DNA from: Sordariomycetes sp. S80-01Y
Taxonomy: Eukaryota > Ascomycota > Sordariomycetes
Assembly: GCA_037042185.1 (NCBI GenBank)
Contig: JAXQJY010000024.1
Coordinates: forward strand, 496,001-560,000
Direction: 5' to 3'
DNA length: 64,000 bases
Position 1 is the stretch's first letter, and the number at the start of each line of letters is the position of its first letter. The position numbers and the translations under genes are program-made. Shown here one piece after another: positions 56,688 through 64,000 of the stretch. The notes below the pieces were generated by a model. It had not been told where the DNA came from, made no database searches, and saw only the letters and a program-made list of their open reading frames with translations.

Positions 56688-57667
56688 CTACGCTGTCACG
56701 TGCTCGACATGTTGACTCGTCACCGAGGCCTTCTCCGCGGCCTTCCTCTTCTTCGCCTCGTCGAAAGCAGCCTGCTGATTCGACATGCTCGTCGCCGCCA
56801 TGATCTGACGCATGTCGTCGTCGCAGAATGGAACATGGTCCCTGAAGTAGTGCTTCTGGCCGTGCACCTCGACCGCCAGCCCGTAATCCTTGCCCTTTGC
56901 AATCTTGCGACCTGCGGCGTCCTCCATGTCACCCCCGTTGACGAGCATCTCAACAGTCGAAGCGATCTTGGTCAGTGGCGTGAAGAACTCCTGAGGGAAG
57001 ACGTTCCACTCGTCTGACAGGAGGAGGTTGGTTCGTACGGTGCCCGGACAGATGGCGTAGGCGCGGATGCCCTCCTGGTGCAGAGAATAGGCAAGCGAAC
57101 GCATGAAGTTGACGACACCCGCCTTTGAGGCCGCGTAAACAGGGGTGTACTCGCTGGGGTACTAGATTTTGTCAGTGATTACCAGCCTGGGAAAGGTGTG
57201 TAAATACTGACCAGACCACCGACACTTGCCGTCATGACGATCGAAGCACCCTGACCCTTGTGAGGACTCAGCCGCATATAGTGCATCGCCAGGTAAGTCG
57301 TAGTGATGACACCATTCATGTTGATGTCCAGCGTAGCCAGATTGGGCTCTGGCGGCGGCTCGCTCCCCTTTGTCACAGCTGGCTCGTAGAAACTGTGCCT
57401 CTCAACGATTCCAGCATTGGCGAAGACGAAGTCGATCTGGCCATCGCTGTCGAAGATCTTCTGGAAGACCTTGGCCAAGGACTCGTACTTTGTGACATTC
57501 ACTTGGTGGAACGTGGCACCCGGCACGACCTGGAGAGCTGCTTCGGCAGCCGCCTGGTTGAAGTCGAGCAGATGCAGTTTCCAATTGCCCGACGCTGCGA
57601 GCTTCTTAGCGGTCTCGAGACCCATGCCCGAGGCCCCGCCGGTGATGACTCCTATCTTCTGGCTCAT
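56688..57667 (-). CDS. short-chain dehydrogenase/reductase
   Basis: Two exons, 57667-57212 and 57161-56688 (50-bp intron, GTCAGT donor, ATCTAG acceptor), 309 residues. The Rossmann motif is TGGASGMG near residue 9, followed by LLDFN (an Asp, favouring NAD). FANAGIV is the NAG motif. The catalytic residues are S148 (MTASVGG), Y161 and K165 (YAASK, created in exon 2). PGTVRTNLL follows the active site. It resembles the 15-hydroxyprostaglandin dehydrogenase-like group found in many fungi and should oxidise or reduce a hydroxyl group. The start at 57667 begins at the Rossmann strand; the in-frame extension to 57757 overlaps the TATA box and is rejected. Confidence 0.9.
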
Positions 57668-57728
57668 GGTGGCGATATATAGCGATGCGACTGTACTTGG
57701 AGAGGAAGGCATCCAGGCTGGGATGATA

Positions 57729-57736
57729 TTTATATA
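57729..57736 (-). promoter_or_regulatory. TATA box of the short-chain dehydrogenase gene
   Basis: TATATAAA on the minus strand ends 62 bases before the start codon at 57667, implying a short leader. Confidence 0.6.
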
Positions 57737-58064
57737 GCAGAGATATGGTAAAGCCAATTCTGCGCTAGGAGAATGTCAGCCCCGAACCCCGCAACTCTTA
57801 TTTGTCTCAGGCCCTGAACTCGGATATCTGAAGGCGAGGGCTATACGGCGACGTCACTAGCTGATGGAGGTTGGCGATCGGCTGGCTATATCCGGAAAAG
57901 GGCACCCTGACTCCGGCACGGATCTGACTGCCTCACCGTCCGATTCAGAATCCTGGTATCTTAAATCTTTGCAGAGAGAAGGGTTAGATTTAATTTCTTC
58001 GATATTAAAACCCCAATCATATCTTGGCCAAGCCCATTCTGTCAACAACGCATTCAACAGCGCC
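57737..58064. other. intergenic stretch, no gene seen
   Basis: About 330 bp upstream of the dehydrogenase and downstream of the GH16 gene, partly AT-rich. No other feature recognised. Confidence 0.35.
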
Positions 58065-59341
58065 TTACAGCATGGCCATGGAACCGGCCACAAGAGCAGC
58101 GGCAGCCAGCAACCAAGGCTGCAAGCTCATCGCCGTCGCATTGTCTTCATCTCTGCCTTTCGTTCCTTGAGGTGGCGCTTCAAGCTCATCAGTAGACGTC
58201 GGGCTATCGTCACTCCCTTCCCTGGTTTCACCATCACTCGCGGTTGGCTCAGCTTGACGATCCGCAGCGTTGGTAACATCACTGGGCTCTGGGTATCCTC
58301 CTCCGGTAACAGTCGTGATTGAATCGCCACCAGAAGGAACTTGGGGCGTTAGCATCCCCTGCTGCTTGTACTTGCATCCGCTGATGGTGACCTGGCGCCA
58401 GTCTACCATCCTCTCGTCGTAGGCGTACTCGACCTTGCCGTCGACCTCCTTGCAGTAGCCAGTGTAGTCCTCAACCTCGACCTGGCGGAAGTGTGCTTTG
58501 AAGGGCCCATCGTCCCAGTTGGGAAGACCGCCCGCCCAAGCATCAACGCCGGGGTAATCGTCCTCGGCTACTGCCCAGACGCTGAGTGACACGTGCATGG
58601 GGGCGTGAGGCCACTTCTCAGGGGGGATGTCATCAGGATATTGCGTCCTGCGCTCCTCGCCGTCAATCGAGATAATAATCTTTTCCTGCGTCCACTCGAC
58701 GGCGTATGTATGCCAGCTGGAGAAGACGGACGAGGAGATATCGTAAGTGTCGTTGTACTGGTTGAACTCGGCTTCGCCGTTGTAGAAGTAGTTTGTCTGG
58801 GCTTCGTTGTCGAAAGCCCCTAGGATCTCCTTTGAACGATTAGCACCAGAAGTCACGCGATGAGTTCAGACATGTCTGACCCAGTCAATCTCGTTACCGG
58901 AGTCGGACTTGAGCATGACCTTCGTGATGACACCCCGTCCTTTCGCTGCCTTCACCTGAATGCTGACCTTGCCGAAGAATAAGTACTTGCTGGTCGTCAG
59001 CCTAGTACTCTCCCCGGCCTTTGAAATACCAAGAGAGACCCCTCCATCTTCACCCTCAAAGTTTACACGCGTTTTGTCTTCAACATATTCTTCGTCGACG
59101 GTCCAGAAAGTCTCAAGGTCGTCGTTCCAGCTGGCGGCTGTGAAGTCGTAGACAGCTTTGCTTGCAAATCCGGCATTAGGTGGACAGTCTAGAAGGAGAT
59201 TAGTGACAGTAACTCCAGAGAGATTGGACTTGAGAGCATACGCTCGTCCTTGTCGCTAGGATCGCACCGTGCGGTGTCCTCGACCGTGGCCAGCGTTGGG
59301 GTTAGCAGGCAGAGGGAAATAACCCAAAATTGACGATACAT
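58065..59341 (-). CDS. GPI-anchored glycoside hydrolase family 16 (Crh-like transglycosylase)
   Basis: Three exons, 59341-59242, 59188-58881 and 58829-58065 (introns 53 and 51 bp), 390 residues. A signal peptide is present (MYRQFWVISLCLLTPTLATV). The GH16 catalytic motif is created at the second junction: E133-I-D135-W-E137 (GNEIDWEILG), with nucleophile and acid/base glutamates both present. WTVDEEYVEDK, KSDSGNEIDW and WHTYAVEW are family strands. The C-terminus has a Ser/Thr/Glu-rich stalk and a hydrophobic tail (AMSLQPWLLAAAALVAGSMA) that signals GPI attachment. Crh enzymes join chitin to beta-1,6/1,3-glucan in the cell wall. The residue before the motif is Asn rather than the usual Asp of Crh proteins (DEIDIE), so specificity may differ. 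Confidence 0.92.
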
Positions 59342-59931
59342 GACGTCCGATACAAGTAGAGTGACAACGCAAAGGCGCAAAAGATGGGCCAGGAAGAAGT
59401 GCGGGTGCTTCTAATGATGGACCGACACACGAACGGTATTTAGAGCAAGTGAGCTGCTGCAATGACTCTGATCAAGAGACCGTACCCAAGGCGCCCTCGT
59501 CTCGTTCCATGAACGCTCATGTTTGCTCCCATTTCGCGCCCCGCGTTGCCTTCATGCAGCTCGCCGTCGGGTTGGACGTCTCTGAATCAACCGGCCTCTG
59601 CGGTCCGCGGCGTTTTCTGTACCACCAGCGCCCATCTGTTTCAATTGAGAGATGGTGCAGGAGTGATATGACAATACTTCATCGCCAGTTTGTGGTTCGT
59701 GGAATTGTTCCGACCACGTTGCTGAGCCGCGTCGGGCAAGTGACATCAAACAGAGCCTCGTGGAGCTCTGGGCGGTGTTGCCAAAGCAGCAGCCCTGTTG
59801 CCTGCAAAAGCAATGAAAGACCAACTCAGCTGTGGAAAGATGCGAAGAGCAGTGGTGAGGAAATACGTCCATTGTCATGTCATCATGAAACTATTTGCTG
59901 CAAAAGAAAACACAAATCCCCTGCTACACGC
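59342..59931. other. intergenic stretch, no gene seen
   Basis: 590 bp between the GH16 gene promoter and the 3' end of the nuclease-like gene. No feature recognised. Confidence 0.4.
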
Positions 59932-60633
59932 TTAGCAAGAGCCAAGCATCTCCTCCAACGCAGACTGCTCAGCCGAGCTGATGCTCAAGCTGTAGTCGCT
60001 CTTGACCTGGATCCAGGCAGCGGCGTAATCGCAGTGGATGCTGGTAAGGGGAGGCTGCCACTCATCAGGGCTTTGGTCGCTCTTTTCCTGGTTGGTGTTG
60101 TCAGTGACGGCCCACAGCTGGGGACCCTCGATGTCGTTGGCGAAAGCCTCGCGTTCGGCTGTCGTCCACTCTGAGGCGCCGGAGATCCAAGCATTCTTGA
60201 GGGGGACCATATGGTCAACGTCAACGTCCGAGGGGAGGCTGTTTAACTGTCCGTCATAGGGACAGGTCCAGGTGCCTGCGGTGGGATAGCAGTCGTTGCC
60301 AACCTCAACGCCATCGCCATCACGGCGGAGCACGTACTCGCTAGAATGTGTTAGCCGTCGTGGACCGATGGCATTGAAGTGCTTGGCCAACTTACCGGGC
60401 GTTGCAGTTGCCCTCGACAGCCTCCCAGTGGGGGAAGAGGTCACGGTCGTAAGACCCATCATCGACAGGCTCAGAGACGGTCAAGGAAGAGAGCAGAGAG
60501 CGGGCTGTCGACTCGCTGGGGATTCCAGGCTGTATTCATTAGCATTTGGCTTATCCCAATCTGCAGATGGTCTCACGGGAATAGCCACCACCATGGTGGC
60601 GGCTGAGAGGATAGCAGCAGCAACGGCCTTCAT
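59932..60633 (-). CDS. secreted HNH nuclease-like protein (DUF1524/GmrSD C-terminal type)
   Basis: Three exons, 60633-60577, 60529-60396 and 60340-59932 (introns 47 and 55 bp), 199 residues. The signal peptide is MKAVAAAILSAATMVVAIP. Core motif VDVDHMVPLKNAW, with D106-H107 and N113, is the beta-beta-alpha metal site. The downstream AFANDIEGPQLWAV...NQEKSDQSPDEW region completes the family pattern, in which the last Asn/Lys block lies on the metal helix. C81 and C90 probably pair in a disulfide. The bacterial relatives are extracellular or restriction-like nucleases. Fungal copies are widespread, secreted and mostly untested. Roles could include nutrient scavenging or degrading extracellular DNA. 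All junctions keep frame. Confidence 0.9.
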
Positions 60634-61907
60634 CTTGGACGACTTCTGAATGGGGACCCGACGAGACAGAGCAAGGACAACCGGCAGAGCGACAGCGAAG
60701 TTGCGATGGCGAGGATGAGTGAGAAATGGTGAGGTCGAACGCGACGAGAGGCGCGCATTATAACCGTGGAATGTCTCAAGTGGCCCCCTCTACAACAATC
60801 GACAATCCTAAAGCGCACCTAACCCATCAGGCACAGCGTCCGCGTCAATTCATCCAACCTACCCTTTTCGACAATCTCTGCGGTCGCGCCCTCCAGCCCT
60901 CACCCACGCGCGACATTCCGCCCTGCGTACGCGCGCACGTCACTTCCTCATCCGACCAGAGATCTGCATCCCCTGTGCCGGAACACGCTGCGGCAATTGG
61001 CTGAGGGGGCCATCTCGCGCCAGCTGCGTCCAATTGCCGGGAGCTTGGCGGCTGGTCGCTGGAAGTCAAGTCAAGCCACGCCCGGAGGCCCGCGGCGGGG
61101 GCAGCCACTCACGGTCACAGATAAGGGCACATTGCCAGCTGCAACCCGCTTGAAACGCCGTGCACTAATTGCTTCCCTTCTCTCGGGATGGCATTGGCTC
61201 CCGCGCGTGGCTGTCGTGGATCGCGCGCGGGGACTACGACGTTGGCCTGCCTAAACGGGCAACCAGGTGCGGTAGGTAGATCTCATGCGGGAGCTATGGA
61301 CTTTTGAACTTCACGTGCCTGAAGATCGATGTGTTGAGAGGCTGAGTCTATGATGGGGGCGAGCGTATGGAGCTTGTGTCTTGTATTCATGTAGGGAACT
61401 CATACTAGGTGGCCGCGTACAGATGGCATTCCGCGTTCCAGCGTGTAATCAAGCGGAAAGCCCGGAATGTTGGGCACGTGGAAGGCTCGGGGGACGGAAT
61501 GCTAAGTTGGAAGTAGATGATAGGCGTTTTGTCTTATTCCGCAAGTTCTAATCTGGATGCACGTATTCGTTTGTTAGAAGGGAGTCTGTCTCGAAGCAGT
61601 GGGTCGCTTCCGGCTGCACGACGAAAAGGGACAGCTCTCCGCGGAAAGCAGCAGATAGTCAACCACTATAAGATCGGAGCTCTCCGAAATCTGAAGAGCA
61701 CACACCGAGCGACGTCACAGATAGACCATTCAGCACATCGGAAGCGCCCTTTCGGGCTTCATTGACCCCCGCCCTGGACGTCTTTTCTCGGAAGGTATCA
61801 TCAGCTCGTAGATTAAGAAGCCATGCTAACATGTGCTTCCGTAAAAGTATTGTGCTGGGCAACAGTCTTGGACAGGATGCGTTTGGAAAATGCGAGCACC
61901 TTCGCCA
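60634..61907. other. intergenic stretch, no gene seen
   Basis: About 1.3 kb. A TTATAA element lies at 60758-60763, about 125 bases before the nuclease-like gene's start. The remainder has only short, overlapping frames. No repeat or RNA gene seen. Confidence 0.4.
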
Positions 61908-63695
61908 TCACATCACAGTTCTGCCGGAAGACTCGATGCTGCTGACAATCGCCAACAGGGCCAGGATAACTAGCACGGTTAATTCACCATTGACAAGGTA
62001 TAGGTAAGGTAGCAGCGGGCTCAGACTTACTGGAGGCTGAGGTAAGGATGAAGCTCGCCACGGTGAACGCCGACTGCACATTCCCGCCAGCCGCTGTCCA
62101 GGCAATGCCAACGACGCAGGAGCTCAGCCACGGGATGGACCCAGCAATGGCGATGCGAGTCGAGTTCCACCCCTCGACAAACTCAACTGCGTGTCTTTTC
62201 TCCCTTCTACGAAGTCTGAAAACCCATTGGATCCAATCGTCTGTGCTCTCGACCTTGTCAGGGTTGAGGTACGCGAACATCATTTCCTGCAGCACGAAGT
62301 CGTCGAAGGGAACCACGACTGGCCTCGTCGTTGGCGTGTACTGTGACATGTCTCAGTAACTGTTATTTACCAGAGAATCATAGATAAAATACTCACAGCG
62401 AGAATTCGGAAAGCTTTGTGAGTCTTAAGCGAAAACCAGCGTCGTGTGAAGCTGCTCATGTGGCCGTCGAACAGCTTTCGCATCTCTCTGAAGAACTGCT
62501 GGTCCGTGTACACTAGACCTGGATTCGCATTGATGGTGATTTGAAAGGCTGAAGGATCCGTGAATTTGGACTGTAATATGCATTGTACTTGCTGAAGATC
62601 GCAGCCCTTTGCTCCGGATCTGTAGCACACCAAGTTCAAGGAGCAGGTTGGCTTAGTGATGTCGTACGGCCCAGATGGCGATGTGCGCGGTGCCGGCTTG
62701 ACCTCTAATTCTGAACCAGATCCTTGCATCAAAGTTGGCCTATGTGCGATATTTGGTGAGCTCATAGGATCTTGGGGGACTGGTGGCGCAAGGTTGCTGG
62801 ATGGGTTCGGGTTCGAGGACCACGTTACGGTGTTCACCTCGTCATCGCCCTCGAGGGGTCTTGCGTCTGAGTCTGAAGGTTCTTGCCTCTCAAGGAGGTT
62901 CGGATCCAAGACGATGGCCGGAGGAGGCTCCCTTCTGGCGACGGGCGGTGTGATGGCAGCTTGATAACCAATCTCTGCTGATAGACCATCAGAGCCCACA
63001 GAGCTCAAGACCTCTGAGACGACGTGGAACGCGCTTCCATGACGAATGGTTTCCGCATGATTGATGGCCTCATCTGGAGGCTTCATGTAGCCGATCTGAG
63101 GCGTAATCTTGTTGCCATCCGGATGCATTGTCTTCTGGACCGGCTTTCGTCTGAGAGTTTGCGATAGAGATGATCTATTTTGCACAATAGGGGCGGTAGC
63201 TTGCACCCTAGATTGGGATTCCGGAGAGCTGGTGCCAACACCAGCTTGCTGGCCATCTCTATGCCCGAGAGAACTCCCCATCTCCGCTATATCTTCCAGA
63301 GGCAGCGAGTCAACCCGTATAGCATGGGACGGAGGCATAGATGATCCATCAGACTGATACTCGACCGTATAGAGCTGGTAGTCTGGTGTCCAGTAAGCAG
63401 GCGACGGCGATGGGCCTAGCTTGTACACTGAGATTTGTGGCGGCTCAACCGACGGCGAAGGCCCGACACCGCCGTACGACTCAGTGTAATTGATATGCTG
63501 TGTAGAGGACCATCCTATGTTTGATCGTCGCTCTTGGTTGTGGAATGTCTGATCGGTACTGCCCTCCGCCTGACCACTCGATCCTGGAGTCGACGCGGAC
63601 GACAAAGCTTCCTCTCTTTTCCAGAAGCCACGTAGTCGGCTGTTGTAAGCGGCGAGCGGCCCCTGTCGAGCCGTCTTCTTCTCCTCAGCTGCCAT
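61908..63695 (-). CDS. fungal membrane protein with long disordered N-terminus
   Basis: Three exons, 63695-62397, 62340-62031 and 61969-61908 (introns 56 and 61 bp, GTGAGT and GTAAGT donors), 556 residues. The first 360 residues are Ser/Pro-rich and disordered. A folded segment follows, with CYRSGAKGCDLQQVQ and FREMRKLFDGHMSSFTRRW. The second exon continues RILAYTPTTRPVVVPFDDF, then WIQWVFRLRRREKRHAVEFV. The end has two hydrophobic stretches, one around IPWLSSCVVGIAWTAAGG and one that spans the last junction (FILTSASIILALLAIVSS), a hairpin membrane anchor. This general layout is common among uncharacterised ascomycete proteins. I recognise no named family. The splice model is well supported because each exon frame stops soon after its donor. 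Confidence 0.8.
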
Positions 63696-64000
63696 TGTAC
63701 GGGACTTCCAAGATGTTGAAACAGGGGTAGGTTTGAAATTGAAGGAACTTCAAGAAAAAGAACCCCCCAGCCTTTCGCACAATATATTTATGGGCAACCT
63801 CACGGCGTAGTGAGGCTGAACCCAACCCAGATGCCTGGTGGCGCAGCTCGAGAAGGCGTTTGACGGCTTCTGCAGGCGGAATCAATTTACAGGAATAAAG
63901 AAAAAGCACACAGAACCATGAGCATTTGAGACGTGCGGAACATGTTGCAAAATTGCTATTTACCTTCTGATGTATGAGCCCAACATATTTTAAGAATGCC
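63696..64000. other. window edge, no gene seen
   Basis: About 300 bp upstream of the membrane protein gene. No feature recognised; any gene to the right lies outside the window. Confidence 0.4.

Noticed and set aside
1-64000. Transposons, LTR or virus-like elements, CRISPR arrays, bacterial operons
   Set aside because: No terminal repeats, transposase, reverse transcriptase or integrase motifs, capsid-like frames or spaced repeats were seen. The gene style is ordinary ascomycete.

Overview
The window is nuclear DNA of a filamentous ascomycete (Pezizomycotina, most likely a Sordariomycete). The signs are compact genes with short introns (46-121 bp, mostly about 50), CTAAC/CTGAC-like branch sites, fungus-only families (HET, HeLo, Zn2Cys6 plus fungal-specific regulatory domains, Crh-type GH16) and an intron-bearing tRNA-Glu. 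I see no transposon, virus-like element or AT-rich decayed repeat. I could support 24 protein genes and one tRNA. Exon structures were worked out by reading splice sites and checking that phase and family motifs both agree.

Layout. 1.4-16.3 kb: a four-pass membrane protein, an intronless HET-domain protein, an HNH-domain protein, a haloacid dehalogenase-like hydrolase, an unrecognised protein, the splicing factor SNIP1/Pml1, tRNA-Glu(UUC), a SERAC1-like alpha/beta hydrolase and an aldo-keto reductase. 16.3-20.1 kb is empty of genes. 20.1-27.5 kb: a cysteine-rich secreted protein, a membrane alpha/beta hydrolase, a small unknown protein and a flavin monooxygenase. 27.5-30.5 kb is again empty.

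30.5-47.1 kb is the most unusual part. A five-exon polyol (L-arabinitol/sorbitol type) dehydrogenase and a xylose-reductase-type aldo-keto reductase flank two divergent genes that share a 443-bp promoter region. One encodes a HeLo-domain protein with a degenerate C-terminal kinase fold (552 aa). The other encodes a 2,283-aa protein with an intact protein kinase domain, ankyrin repeats and TPR repeats. HeLo domain plus pseudokinase is the architecture of animal MLKL, and an active kinase beside it recalls RIPK3. My leading hypothesis is that the pair is a fungal regulated-cell-death module. Next to the xylose reductase lie two related transcription-factor genes, tail to tail, one of which lacks the Zn2Cys6 cluster.

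49-64 kb: a large Sec7-PH Arf/Arl exchange factor, a second Zn2Cys6 regulator, a short-chain dehydrogenase, a GPI-anchored Crh-like GH16 cell-wall enzyme, a secreted DUF1524-type HNH nuclease-like protein and a fungal membrane protein with a long disordered N-terminus.

All family assignments come from motifs read by eye. No database search or RNA evidence was available.
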